DNA from: Apostichopus japonicus
Lineage: Eukaryota; Echinodermata; Holothuroidea; Aspidochirotida; Stichopodidae
DNA length: 64,000 nucleotides
Assembly: GCF_037975245.1 (NCBI RefSeq)
Contig: NC_092568.1
Span: 11,801,501-11,865,500, forward strand
Direction: 5' to 3'
The translations under genes were made by a program, and so were the position numbers. The notes below the pieces were generated by a model. That model had not been told where the DNA came from. It saw nothing but the letters and a program-made list of their open reading frames with translations, and made no database searches. Every line of letters begins with the position of its first letter. Positions within the stretch are counted from its first letter, which is position 1. Of the stretch, positions 38,294 to 51,500 are shown piece after piece.

Positions 38294-38420
38294 CCCACAA
38301 TTTTTTTCATTTCGAAAGACGCACATTTTCAAGTTCATTACACACTGGAGGCTTCGATTCCCTATCTGCCTTCAGTTTAGGGAAGATCTTGGGATTTTCA
38401 TCCCTAGATATTGCTAGATA

Positions 38421-39010
38421 CCGGGAGCGTATCCAGGATTTTCTAACCCGGGGGGGGGGGTGCGAATAACTCTCTAAGCGGAGCGCCACCATCGGTTGGC
38501 GCGCAGCGTACAAAAAAATCCGGTTTTGACACCCCCATATCACCGGAAATGTCACATCTCGGGCGTGAAAATGACCAACTAGATGTTCACTTTTGCCTGA
38601 GTAACCAAGTATTTTCCCATTTTTTTCCCATCCATAACCTTTTAAAAGCTGTCACCAGTCACACATCATGTTCGACCTCATCGCATCTCATGTGGATCAT
38701 TGCATTTGTTGGTGATTCTACGTCGCGGCCTACAATACCCGTCAGCCCCACTTTTCAAGATTTTAAGCCTATAACTCATGAAATAAATTCACTTCAAAAC
38801 ATACTCATGTTGCACAAAATTTCATGTATGGACAGCCAATACAGAAAAACCTCAATGTTTAGGAATGTTTGTCAGGGAAATTTCGAAAATTCAGACACCA
38901 TTAAAGGTGGGATCGCTCGTAATTTCCTCGTTAATTCTGTCCTTCACACCAACCGATTCAAAAATAATATCAATACTACCCTCTACCGGTTCGTCGCTGT
39001 TGTTTCGTAA
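38421..39010. mobile_element. Left part of a GCGTATCCAGG-family TIR element
   Basis: Begins with a GGAGCGTATCCAGG terminus, followed by TTTTCTAACCCGGGGG and the hallmark GCGCCACCATCGGTTGGCGC. The next several hundred bases align with 62116-62690 (for example CACATCATGTTCGACCTCAT and GATTCTACGTCGCGG). Open frames of 100-153 codons cross it in different frames and are not matched in the other copy, so none is called. The right terminus was not found. Confidence 0.5.
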
Positions 39011-42000
39011 TTTCTCAGCAATCCCGTATTTACGGCTAGTAAGCAATAAACGGGTTCGGTTACTTGAACGGTGGCCTTGGCGAAATTCCTGCATAGTTTC
39101 TTGTCTGTGGCAGTGTCATTACAGGGAGTTGTTATGGAAAAACTCCCTGGTCAGTAGTATGCGGTAAATTATTACGTCGCGTTTCCGTGTGTGTTGTGTG
39201 ATACAAAACTCTTGTGGTTTGTTTTACGTGCATAACTTTTCACAACTATTGGGCTGTAGTAGCTGTATAGTATATGTGTAATAGTTTGACCAGGGAGCTG
39301 CTACTCTAGCGGTTCCCTGCTTTTACTCTTTTAGGCCCACATGGTGAACAGTCGAAGTCCGAACTGTTCGGATGCCCTGGTTTCGTAGTTGAATCACTGA
39401 TTTGGAAAGCTCTGCATGCTTTATGCTGTATCGAATATCAGAAGTTTAGCCTATAGAAGTACAGTACTATTTTACTTTAAAAAACCAGTGTATTCCAAAC
39501 CTTTACAGATGCGCCAGTCTTGTACTAACCTGAGTAAAGTATTTGAAATATTGCAACCTCAGTTGCGAGCCGACATTCTTTCACAGCTCAAGAAACTTAT
39601 AGTGAAGTTTATGTCTGATACATTGACTCGTGTCACAAAAAGGACAGACGCGAATGAGTGAAAAAATTGCCAAAAGTGATTACATTGGGTATCAAACGTA
39701 TGGTCAAGTCCGTCATATGTGAACAATTGGTATTTCAGCCAATTTAGGTATTAATTACACATAGACACAGTCACAACTTACATTGTATTTTATACATAAA
39801 TTTTAGTTATATATCAGGAGGATTTTGTCATAAACCATATATAGATAAATATGTATATTTAATTATTTTTGGACTCCTGACAACGGGCCCTTTAGGCGAT
39901 CACAGAACACTTGCCCTAGCTGCACCCCATCCTCCTAACCGGTGCACGTAAACCCTGTCCTTGCACCCCTTTGACCCGAATTAAAAATAAGGAAATTTGA
40001 ACGGAAAAGGGAACGAAAATACGTTGCCATAACGGGCGGCTCCACCCTCTTTAGAAAGGATTGGCAAAAAGGGAATAAGTACATGAACAATAAATTAAAA
40101 GTTATTTCCATTGAAAAGTGACTCGCTGAACATCGGCAGTCAAAGCAAACAACTTTTTTTTCTAAATCACGTCAGTTTATTGCTTTCCAGCGTACTGTAC
40201 TCCAGTATTGATTATCCTGCCTCTTGTTCCGAACGGCTCCCAAAGAAATGCCAAAAAGTCGGCAACGGGGTTGGGGGTGGGTTACCCAGCCCCACCATGG
40301 GGCACCTCATCACGACTGACTCGAATTACAACTCGAAACTATAACTCAAATTGCATTGAATTTAAAAAAGAAAGAGAAAAAAAAAGCTGTCTGCATGGCT
40401 CATACTTATCTATACTATTGTGTGACCATATAGGCGTACAGGCTCTAGTCAACCAGGAGGGACACTGGGGGGGGGAGCTTTTTTTTCTTGCCACAGAAAA
40501 TTAAACATTGCCAGGAAGTTCCTAGTACGATTAATTCATTTCAAACTTCGACTACAATGAAGGACAAAGAGAACCATATAGGCCTATGCCTGACTATAAG
40601 ATCATTGAACCATCGACACGAACAACTCCGAATAATCTTCCATTTGCCGATTCATGACACTGGGAAGTAAGGGGTGGGGGGTGGGGCATTCCATTTGATC
40701 CGCAAGTATAGTGAACGGTCACCACAACAAAGGTGTATAGCTTGGGACTAGCATGGGGAGACTTGTCAACCTTGTGAACATTTTTTAGGGGGGTAAGATG
40801 TAAGGGGGGGGGGGAGTCGGCAAACTAAAACATACAGGGTAAACAGAGGGAAGGAAAGAGGTCAAAAAAGAAAGAGTGAAAGACAGATGAAGGGATGGAG
40901 GAAGAAAGTAAAGAAAATGTGGAGATGGAGGTTAGGGGTAGAGATAGATATGATACTGTATGAAATACAGAGAAAAGAAAACCAAGAGCAGAAAATGGAG
41001 ATCACTGGGATACTGTCAAATACACAAGAAGAATATACAATCTCAATACTGGAATTAAATAATGCACCACATAAATACAGCTTATGACATCAAGAAATCA
41101 AAGGTGAAGGATAAAATGTTTCAAGGATGCTGGAAAATAAGACACAACAGAAGATGATCATGGTTTCTGATCTATTAGGCTTCTTCTCCCTACTGCTACA
41201 AGGATGTAAGAGACCACAGGGACTCACACAACTCTTTAAGTTGTGATGACCTCTGACCCTTACTATGCCTAACTGTTATGTTGCCAGGAAATAAATACAC
41301 CAGTGCATGAGAGGAGGTGAGAGACAGGACTGATTGATCGTGTCTATAGGGGTGTTTAATATACATGTGATTCAAGAAGATAGATGTAAAATGTAGCATC
41401 GTTTGAACACTTCAAAGGGGACCCCTTCCCCACCCCCACCCCACGTTCAAATCATATCCCCTCCTGCCTCCTGGCAACGGATATGAACACCAGTATAAAT
41501 AAACCGATACAGATATTTATACCCGCTGTTTGTGTAGGCCTATATACAATAATACAAAGCTGGCCATTCTCTGATTGTTACTCCTTGATTGAATTTCCCC
41601 AACCTTGCCCACCTTGACTTAGAGGGTGGCCAAGCTTCTGATTCACAGTCATAGCTACTATCGAACAAAATGGACGAAAGCAATTTATCTGGCAATCTGG
41701 TGATGCAGATGTATCAATAGCTGCTAATCCAACGTGAATGTCGCACAACCTGTCAATAAAAGTCTGGGAAAAGTGCTTGCCCCTGCCATATGTATGATCT
41801 CTTTTGTTCAGGATCATGTAAATGTGGCAATGTGTATTTGTATGGTCTGAGGTTTCTCTCCCATGCTGCTCCATATCTATCCTACTGGTGACATTGGACA
41901 GAACATGGCAGATGGCTTCTTGAGAGGTGTTGAAGTAACTGGATCAGAAGTATCTGTAAAGATTACATAAAACATTTGTTACTAGATTGCAAGTATCCTG

Positions 42001-42403
42001 CTATAGCTACTATGGCTGTGACTAAAAATATACTTTTGTTTAGAACTTATCACACTTTTGCAGCACTGGAAACTGATATTTCAATTTAAATGGTGTCATT
42101 GAGTTTAGAGGACATTGAAGTAGAAGATATTGAAGTTACAAGTATGTTGGTGAAACCAAGACCACCCTCAATAAGCAGTTCTAGTCACAGGTCAATACAA
42201 TGAAAATGGAGACTCCAGTAGGGGAACACTTTCAGTTCCCCACTCATACCATTAAAGTAAGACATGTCCCAACAGGTAACTAAATTCGTAGACTAACCTT
42301 CTCAGACATAGTACACCACAGCAGAGATAGAGAGAGTGGACGGAATGCCTTAGCACCATTCAACTGAATGGGCTCAATATACAAGAAGGACATGACTAAC
42401 TTA
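39011..42403. other. Intergenic DNA, low-complexity tracts
   Basis: It holds a small hairpin (39121-39147, arms AGGGAGTT/AACTCCCT); a related AGGGAGTTGTTATGG word occurs at 49239. There are G-homopolymers (40467-40475, 40805-40815) and a purine-rich stretch (40850-41000). An 81-codon frame at 39416-39661 and a 98-codon minus frame at 41578-41874 have no recognisable domain. The candidate exon at 41877-41953 is listed separately. Confidence 0.35.
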
Positions 42404-43579
42404 CATAGGCGTAGGGGGCGGGGGGCTGGGGGGCTGCAGCCCCCCAACCAAAATTTTTGGTGAAAATTCGGGCAATATGATGAGAATTTTTCGGGCACCT
42501 ACTGAAAAAGGATAATTTTCAGTGTGTTTTTCACATTTTTTGGTGAAAATTCGTGCAAAATGCTGAAAATTTTTCGGGCACCTACTGAAAGAAGAATAAT
42601 TTGCAATGTGTTTTCCACTTTTTTCGGTGAAAATTCCGGCAATATGCTGAGAATTTTTCGGGCACCTACTTAAAAAAAGAATAATTTGCAATGTGTTTTT
42701 CACTTTTTTTGGTGAAAATTCAGCAATAAGTTGAGAATTTTTCAGGCACCTACTGCAAGAAGAATATTTTGCAATGTGTTTTTCAATGTTTAAACTTACA
42801 TTGTTATGATCATTTTTGTTTTACAGATTCCCCAATAATTTTAACCAATATGGAAGGCTAATACAGTAAGACGCAAAATGATTGTATGTTATTGGCATGT
42901 GATGTAATAACCGATGAATGCCTATATGATATGCACAACAACATGTTGATCGCGCGGAGCACGCGAAAATTTCGGTCATATTTTTCGGGCAAGTCGTTTA
43001 AGCCCCCCACAAATCAAATGAGGCTCCTATGCCTATGCTAACTTAATCCTGCTCCATCTCTGTATTCTGCCATAGTTCATTCCCCCTCTCTCCTTCTTAA
43101 TCCTCGCTTTGTACTCCAAAGTTTATCTAAATACCTCTGCTTTCCCTGACTCCTTTTGTTCAATACACCATTAACTTCTTTCTTTGTGTTCACCATGTCC
43201 TCTCTGTTCCAGGCTCTATTGTGTCTCTTGAATTACCTGTTACTAGTCAGTTTGCCTCTAAAGAAGATCCTCATAATATCAGGCCCACTGACTTTTATAT
43301 AAATTCTCATACACATGTACGCTTTTTAGTGGATGAGCAATATGCTACCATTTTTTTCTTTTCTTTAGGAATTTAATGAGAATGAAATTGTATTTTTTTC
43401 TGATCACATCAGATCAGATATAAGATTAGCACTGCTCTTCCAGTCTGTTATTCATGCAAGGATAAACATATAAATTTACCTTCTCCTTTCTGAGTGTCAA
43501 CTGAGCTTTCTGTGGTGACAGCTGCTGAGAATGCCTCTGTTTGACTTTCGGCATCCTTCTGGAAAGATGCATTTGACAC
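41877..43579 (-). CDS. Two spliced exons of an unidentified minus-strand gene (3' end)
   Basis: Exon 43579-43480 (100 nt) has an AACAG acceptor and a GTAAAT donor and reads VSNASFQKDAESQTEAF... ending QKGE in phase 1. Exon 41953-41877 (77 nt, TTTACAG acceptor) continues in phase 1: TSDPVTSTPLKKPSAMFCPM, SPVG, stop. The phases match and the composition (acidic, Ser/Thr/Pro-rich) is protein-like. A third, more upstream exon may end at the GTAATG donor at 45780 (phase 0 reading ...FASGSHKK). The hAT insertion at 42404-43037 lies inside the intron. No family recognised. Confidence 0.35.
42404..43037. mobile_element. Non-autonomous hAT-like element, 634 bp, with internal minisatellite
   Basis: The TIRs are CATAGGCGTAGGGGGC on the left and, reverse-complemented, CATAGGCATAGGAGCC on the right. 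An exact 8-bp target duplication CTAACTTA flanks it (42396-42403 and 43038-43045). No transposase. A second member of the same family is at 62779-63162. It contains four tandem units of about 84 bp (42459-42795). Confidence 0.85.
42459..42795. repeat. 84-bp tandem repeat, about 4 copies, inside the hAT element
   Basis: GGTGAAAATTC recurs at 42459, 42542, 42626 and 42711, giving periods of 83-85 bp. Each unit also has TTTTTCGGGCACCTACT or close variants. It lies within the transposon and has presumably expanded there. Confidence 0.85.
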
Positions 43580-46430
43580 CTGTTCAATGAAACAAAAAAA
43601 TTGTCCGTAAATCATATAACTGAAATAGTAATTTTACTGTACACCCCAAGCTTAATTGTATGCGTAATGAATCTGGTAATGACCAAATCATTACAAACAA
43701 ACATGTTTTTATCATACCCAAGAAAAATATGAAAGAGAAAAGTAACAAACAAACACTTTGGCAGATTTCAATAATAACATATTGTTAACCCACAATGATT
43801 TAAACCCAAATAAGGATGATATATTCTTCCATACTCTTCTTCAAAATATCCTAAAACCGTGGTACCTTTCAAGAAAATTGTGAGGATAATTTTGTGTTGC
43901 CCAACTGCTTGCTCAACAACCTGAGCTCACATGTCAATGTACAATTTACTATGTAAACTTCCTGTCTTAGTGAACTGATTGGTTTCATATCATTAAAAGA
44001 TGTCCAGTCTTTTGATCAAAGTTTGATGTACACTCACTATTTACCTACTGTGTAAACTTCCTGTTTATGTGAGCAGTTGGTTTCATGAGTGAGAATTGAG
44101 ATGCTAGCTTACTCCATGACATAAGCCCACCATTGTGAAAAATTCCTGTTTACATGCATAGCTAGTTTTCAGACTACCATTAAGGCTAGATTACTCTCCA
44201 CAAGAGATAGTTACGGTCACCAAATTTAATAGATCATAATTTTTGAACACTAAACATCAGATCATTTAGGGCTCTTAAAATGCAATCTGGATTTGGTTGC
44301 TAGGCGGGCCGTATCCTAGCAACCAAAAAGTTTTCCAATTTTTTTTTGCCCAATTTCATCCTTTGAGACATATTGCAAAACACCATATCAATTTCAGGCA
44401 ATTCTGAGAGGGTGGGCGTGGAGGCCACTGTTGATTTGGCATGGATGGACCCATATATAAAAATATGATAACTTATCACAACATTATAGCATTAGGCCTA
44501 CACAAAAAAACTGGTACTTTCTTACCTCCAGGCATGGCAATATAAAGGTTTATATAGGTGTAGCTATATGTACTAATATGTTCCCTCAATTTGTGAGGCT
44601 AATTTACCTTAGTTCTTGCATAGCAGTTGGGTTCCTTCAAAAATCCCAAACGCAGAAATGTACACATGATTGAGTCAGTAGATAACATATACACCCCGTT
44701 GCCCAAATGAACCATTAAAACTTGATTGCGTATATGCTGGCTGTGGCTGACCTTAGAAGTATAGTTGCATATGTAGCGGTGTGAAAACATGTGAATCAGT
44801 TAGGAGTGATTCTAAAGTATTTATGTAGATGCATTATTTTTATAGGAAAAACTGCAGGTCCATGTGGTTGTACTTGTACAGCACAGTAGGCCTTCCTCAC
44901 TGGTGCATATTACAAAATTAGGGGATGCAGTTACTTTGAACACTAAATTCAGATACTTATTACTATACTGTAGGCCTTAGTTCTATATATGCCTAGTTAA
45001 TTATGACTGGGCAAAGATGAGGCTTCAAACTTCTTTCTTTTTTTTCAAATGCTCATTCACAAGAATATCTTCTTCAAACAAGGACAGCTGATAAAAATTT
45101 AGAACCTGGAGGGGGTGGGGATGAACAGATCACCTAGGCCTAGTGGTTAGAAAATATATTTCCATCAATTTGTTGAGGCAAAAAAAGTTTAATTTTTGGT
45201 GATGAGAAGGCCCAGCTTTCCATTGCATAAATATCAGTCAGTCTTCTTTAGAAAGGATACTTTCATTTTTAACTGTATACAGTATCTTCATGACAAGCAT
45301 TCACAAACAGTGATGATGCTGACTCAGTAATACAACTTACTGCTATTTTGGGCTAGGATAAGTATGGTAAGGTTAGCATACGCTAGGCCCATTGGAAAAA
45401 TAATGAATGATAGGCCTAGTTACATAGCCTAGGCATATCAAATCATGTATGTTACAAATACAATAGCATACTAGACACTGCGAAGTTCGAACACCTAAGC
45501 CTTAAAATACCCCAAAACTCCTAGCCTATATCTTCATTTTATTGACAAATATATACGTACATACTTGCACATAGGTCATTTTGGAGAAGAAATAACTGTA
45601 GCTTCGTAGTTTTTAGTGATATTGGCTTTTCTTGTAGGTTATCATGGTGAAATCGTGTATTTCTTAGGGGAGTCCGAACTTCGCAGTATTCTGTACTTCG
45701 CAATACTGATAGGCTATACATGTAACCTAGGACAACTACTGTACCCTATACAGTTTTAGCCTAGCTTAGCAAATCATTACCTTTTTGTGTGATCCTGAAG
45801 CAAATGTCCTGCGAAATATACGTTGCTCACAGAAGTCAAATCATGGACATGTTTGTAGAGTTCTTTCTCCATTTGCCAGCTTACATAGGAACGTAGAAGA
45901 TAGATCTTCGTGGCATCTCTTCGTCGCTGTTGTTCCTTTGCACTGCTGTTTTTGTCAGGTCCATGCAACAAAGGCCTTCCTCCACTTAAACCTAGCCTAC
46001 GCTCGTTCCAGGATAAGGTCGTTTTATTTCGCCCGATTCTCCTTGCCCTGATCCCTTTTCCATGATTGTCACAATACTCTAATCGAATGTATTTGGACGA
46101 AGATCGTACAGTATTCTTTACTCAAAAGGCACACAAACAACAAACTATCGAGGACGAAAGTCCTATGCGGTAAACTACAGTAAACTGAAATGCTGTGTTA
46201 TAACATTATGTGTGCATGGGTACGGGCTTGTTGCGCATACGCTTGCCTGTGCTATTCACTGATCTAAATTTGCCACCGAGGTCACGTGATTAATAGGGGT
46301 CCCATTAAACCTCGCTGAAACCTCGATAATGCCAGCGCCCTCAAAAAAAAGTCTACGAGCGATATCGCCTTTAAGTTATTGGTGCAGGGCGCAGATCAGT
46401 CTTAGATAATGGTAGGGACGTGGTCTATTC
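43038..46430. other. Intergenic or intronic DNA
   Basis: Apart from the candidate exon at 43480-43579 I see no supported coding region. There is a long inverted repeat (44292-44327) with 13-bp arms TTTGGTTGCTAGG. A 64-codon minus frame (45777-45971) ends at a donor-like GTAATG (45780), but its reading frame does not join the exon at 43579 as well as the alternative frame does. Confidence 0.3.
44292..44327. promoter_or_regulatory. Inverted repeat with X-box-like arms
   Basis: Perfect 13-bp arms TTTGGTTGCTAGG and CCTAGCAACCAAA are separated by 10 bp. Each arm contains GTTGCTAGG, close to half of the RFX X-box consensus (GTTRCC...RGYAAC). It may be a binding site or only a hairpin; function is inferred from the word alone. 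Confidence 0.25.
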
Positions 46431-46670
46431 TCTAATACTATCTTAGCGGAGCGCGACCATGGGTTCGCGCGTAGCGTAGAAGAAATATTTGGCAAATATA
46501 CCTCCAAGATCGCCGGAAATAACACTCCCAGACCCAATGATGCTCCCAAACCTCCTTAAGTTTTAGATCTCATGGCTTAGAAATTTAGTTTGGGGAAATA
46601 CATGGGCTTCTGCAGAAAAAAAATCAGGGAACAAATAACCCGAGTAGACTTTTGTATACGATGGGTCTGG

Positions 46671-47153
46671 TTTCGTAACTCATCGGGAAGCGATTAGAGG
46701 AGTGGGCGTAGGGTTGTGGGCGCACGTTTTCATGGCAATGGGAACAATCTCAAGAAGTGATGGGTGCATCCGCCCTCCCTCCCCACCGGCAATACGCCTT
46801 TGGATCCACTACATGATATTCACAGGAAATGTGCCCAATTCTCAAATCGCATGCGAATTTATTTTTAGATTCATTGTATGAGTTACGGTACTAGAGGTGG
46901 GGTAAAAATTAGCATTCAGTTCGCGTTGTATAACATTTTATCTCTGCATGACAGTGTTGCATCGAAGGACATAATGTCCAGTGCAGTTCGCATAAAGATC
47001 CTGGGCCAATACCGAAATGCGTCATGTTCCCCGACGACTCGGTCGAGTTCAAGATCAGCCACAGTTAGTTTCATAGTACAATTTTACAATTGTTTAAGGC
47101 GTCCATACACACACACGCGTCATGATATACTATATATAGTGTATATATATATA

Positions 47154-47200
<47 letters not shown>

Positions 47201-47549
47201 ATTAGTGAGAGAGGAAAAATGGAAACGTCAAAAATGGAGTTGTCGGTGTAAGGGGTAGGCTGAGGCGCACGCCCCATCCGAAATCCTCGATCCGTCACTG
47301 CCTACCCTGTGTATATAGTAGGGATCAGCGCTGTAATTATGACTGTTCCTCTTACTCTTCCTGGTGTTTTGGCGTTTTTCTTCTACTCCCTCCTTTTCTC
47401 CCTTTTCTCTCTTCTTTTCTTTTCCCTTCCTTCCTCTCCTTCCTCCTCTTCCCCCTCCTTTTCCTTTTTTTCTTCTCTCTTTTCTTTCTCTCTTCTTTTT
47501 CTAACCCGGGGGAGGGGGCGCGCCCCAACGCCCCCTGGATACGCGCCTG
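46671..47549. mobile_element. TIR element of the GCGTATCCAGG family, duplicate 1
   Basis: Ends at the right with CCCCCTGGATACGCGCCTG, the reverse complement of the CAGGCGCGTATCCAGG left end seen at 62116. It aligns over its length with 47757-48575 (same GGATCCACTACATGATATTC and GGAAACGTCAAAAATGGAG words). It contains a long TA microsatellite (47144-47197) and a T/C-rich tract before CTAACCCGGGGG. A degraded left-part repeat (GCGGAGCGCGACCATGG) lies just upstream at about 46445. No transposase frame. Confidence 0.5.
47144..47197. repeat. (TA)n microsatellite
   Basis: About 25 TA repeats with one TTTA interruption, inside the TIR element at 46671-47549. The element copies at 47757 and 63495 have only a few TA units here. 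Confidence 0.9.
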
Positions 47550-47756
47550 GATACCCGTACAGTAGAGTGTCGTTGAGATTTATTGGATTTATCAGGGCCT
47601 TATCTTGGGTAATTGCAAAATCGGGAGTGATCCATGTAGGTCATTGCACGACCTCTAGACGTCACTAATACACAACCCGATCACTTGTTATCGATGAAGT
47701 GGTGTGTTGCAGGATTTTGTCAAGGTCTTGGTACTACGGGCGATGGTCATTAATAA

Positions 47757-48575
47757 AGTTTCTTAACTCATCGGGAAGCGATAAGAGGGGTGGGGCGCAG
47801 GGTTGTGGGCGCGCGATTTCATGCAGATTGGAACAATCCCAAGAAGTGATGGGTGCATCCGCCCCCCTCCTCGCCTAAGGTACGCCCTTGGATCCACTAC
47901 ATGATATTCACAGGAGATGTGTTAATTCTCCAATCGCATGCGTAATATATTTTTAGATTCATTGTAAGAGTTACGGTACTAGGTTTGTCGTAACAATTAG
48001 CATTCAGGTCGGAGTGTATAATATTTTATTTCTGGATGGCAGTGTTGCATCGAAGGACATAGGTCTAGTATCATTCGCATATAGATCCTGGTCTAATACC
48101 GAAATGCTTGTTCCTCGACGACTTGGTTGAGCTCGAGACCAGCCGCAGTTGGTTTCATAGCACAATTGTACAATTGTTGAAGGCGTCCATACACACACTC
48201 ACATGTTATGATAGACCATATATAGTATACATATATATACATTAGTGAGGGAGGAAAAATGGAAACGTCAAAAATGGAGTTGTCGGTGTAAGGTGTAAGG
48301 TGAGGCGCACGCCCCTTTCGAAATTCTCGATCCTACACTGGCTACCCTGTGTGTATAGTACGGATCAGCGTTGCAATTATGACTGTTCTTCTTTCTCTTA
48401 CCGGTGTCTTGGCGTTTATCTTCTACTCCCTCCTTTTCTTCTATTTCTCTCTGTCTTCTTTTTGTATTCCCTTCCTTCCTCTCCTTCCTCCTCTTCCCCC
48501 CTCCCCCTCTTTCCCCCTTTTTCGTCTCTTTTTCGTCTTTTTCTAACCCGGGGGCGCGCGCGCCCCTACGCCCCC
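47757..48575. mobile_element. TIR element of the GCGTATCCAGG family, duplicate 2
   Basis: Direct repeat of 46671-47549 at an offset of about 1.09 kb. The right end is altered (CCCCCTGATCCGCCCCTG). The homology begins abruptly in the middle of the family sequence in both duplicates, which suggests a segmental tandem duplication and not two separate insertions. Confidence 0.5.
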
Positions 48576-48599
48576 TGATCCGCCCCTGCCTCCCCTTCT

Positions 48600-51500
48600 G
48601 AGATCACCAATGTATCTCACCGCTCTATGACTACAATTTTAATAAGGACTGACACTTACTGAATGTCATGGTCACACTCTTTGTGTCCAACAGATGTATA
48701 ATTTTACAATTCAATCCCTTTTATGGTTTAGAAAAACAGGAAAGCAGCATATTTCAGGCTTCCTGATAGTTTGGAATGTACTGCGCTCCCCTCTTACCTG
48801 TCTCAATGCTACTATTGTAACTTCCCCTTCACCTAGCTGATCTATTAACTTGCAACATTTTAGAATTTCACTCCCATTGACCCTCCTCTGGTTACACCCA
48901 TCACCTCTCCCTTTTATATTCACGAAGTAAAGAAGCGTAATTCTATCTACAAATTCCTTGGTTAGGAATTACACTTTTTCACTGTTATCAGTTGTGTTTT
49001 GCATCTCATCAAAGCGAATTCAGGTAAGTATCTGTGCATGAAAATACCCAAACTAGTGAAGTAATTTGTTGTTGCAGCAATCAGTATTTGGATATTGTAT
49101 CAGAAGGCTCTATCTGTAATTATAATGCAATGACATGAACACACAGGTTAGCTGTACTTACATTGACTTAAACAGATGAAAGATATGTAAGACTCATATA
49201 CACCACGGACACTAGAAATCAGAGACTTGCCATCTACCAGGGAGTTGTTATGGAATCTACAATATAGACTGTAGGATATGCTTAGAATTGTGTACAATTA
49301 TATGTTGTACAGTCCCCAGAATTGGTTTTTCTGTTTTGAAATTTTGAAGATACATGCACTTTAATTTAACTGAATTTCACTATCTCAAGAAAATTCCTCT
49401 AATATAAAGCTGAAGACTGCAGCAGTGGCTTCAAGTTATGCTTCAACACTTGGCGGAGAGTAAGTGACCAATCTTTTGCGAAGATATACAAATCAACACT
49501 TAAAAAGGAGGAAGAGTATGGTACTATGACAATATGGTTACTGCAATGGTTCCAGTGACCTCAATTGACCTCTACATGCATAACTTCTACATGGTATCAA
49601 TAGCCCTGCAACTAATTTTGTGTGGAACTTTTAACTTGATGGCCTGAGTTGTATTTTAATATAAGGCAAACTGAAGCATGTCTTTGTTTTACCAAAAACT
49701 GTGTTCGTTGCTCAAATTGTGCGGAGCTGCAGGTTCTCTCATAGCCAGGGCTTACTTCTAGAAAATTTTAAGGATGGTTTGGTTGTACAATGAAAGCCTC
49801 CAAAAAATACTACTGGAGTTGCCTGACGTGGCACTTCGCACACATCGTGTGCACTAAAGTTCCTGAATATATGCCCAGGGACTTTTATATATGTTCTAGT
49901 TACGTACATCCTGCGATTTTCAAACACTTGGGAGTTTTAAAATGGAGCGCCTTGCAGTAGAGCCGTACGTTAGTAATACTACAATGTATTAATTTAGCCT
50001 TGTAGGTAAGTATCGTAACGTTAGGCTGCGCGGGCCATGTCTATCGGCCTTAGTGAGTAGTGACGTCTTACTTTTAACCAGCGACACAAAACTTTTAAGT
50101 TGCTTCCTTCTACATTTTGGGGTAAACAAACCCAAAGTACACTCACTCACAGCTAGGCCTATGAAAACATAACAATTTTTAGAATGAATACCTTTCTTTC
50201 TTTCAAAAACCACAACTTCTTCTTGAAAGAACCAAAATTCCAATACATGCACATATGATTGAATTGGTTTGAAAACGAATAAATCATAACAATCAACGCA
50301 AGTACTTTGTTAACAACAATTGATTTAGTTTAAAGCTAACTATAGTCAATGGTGGTTTCTAAATTTCTTGTGATTTGCTTGGCTAATAGCCCATATCAAT
50401 ATTTGCAAGCATTCTTGCATCTATAGTTCTCAATGAACAAATAAATCATAACAATCAACCAAGTACTTTGTTAACAACAATTCCATTACAGAGATTTTCA
50501 TGCTAAAAATAGTCAGTGGTGGTTTTTAAATTTCTTGTGATTTGCTTGTCTAATAGCCCATGTCATTGTCTGGAAGCAATCTTGCATCTATAGCTTTCAA
50601 TGAACACAAAAGGCGTTGTTTAAATACAACTACTTGTTCTATTAGGTAACTAGTCTACGGCAAAATTCGCGATTCAAGAATTTGACGATAATTTGGTTGT
50701 TGTATAGTTACAGCTTTCATCATTTGATTTATTTTGTGCACAAGCCAATGATTGTCAGGGGTCATTATAACTAAGAATTGTGCGTTCCTGTGGAGGTACT
50801 TTAAAGTGCATGTTTTCATGGAGGTCTGTAGGGATGCAAGGTTTTCTGAGCGGAAGCAAACATTCTCAAGACGTGTTAACGTTTAAATCTTGGTAAAAGC
50901 AATGAACGAAGAGTTATAGACATTTTATGTGTATGACACTGTTCATGATTAATCATGTAGTGTGGCGGGAATTCTCTGGCATTGAATAATGATTTCTGTA
51001 ATCGTTTCCAATCTTTCTTTCTGAACGAATCCTTTAAAAGGCAAAGTTAATTGCCACTGTCAGTCACTTGGCTTGAAGAAAACATTAAAGCTCAGGTTGA
51101 TCAAGATTGAACGTGTGTACTTCAGTGTGCCGAACCTTCCTCTCTACGACAAGAAAGTAAGTACAAGCTATGTATTTTATATGTGAAACATAAGGCCGCA
51201 TATAGGTGACTAATTTTATTTTTATTTTTCGATATGCCTTCTTTGCGAATATACCTGTCGTCTTTTTTGAAAGAAACCTTCCAAACGTTCCTAATGCATC
51301 ATCTTCATGCAGGTGTGGAACCACCTGTACTTCTCTGTGCATGTGTGTTGGGAGAAGGGGGGGGGGTTGGATATAACTAGAATTCCTAGTATACAGTACA
51401 TATATATTTATCATGTATATAAGCGGTACAACCTAAACAGTCGAAAATTCTTAAGTATCGTTTCAAAAGTTGTAACTGGACGGTAACGTTAATTATCACT

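Noticed and set aside
38549-39010. 153-codon open frame
   Set aside because: It lies in a TIR-family repeat. The homologous copy at 62217-62690 does not keep the frame.
47071-47298. Open frames rich in Ile-Tyr over the TA tract
   Set aside because: Translation of a dinucleotide microsatellite.
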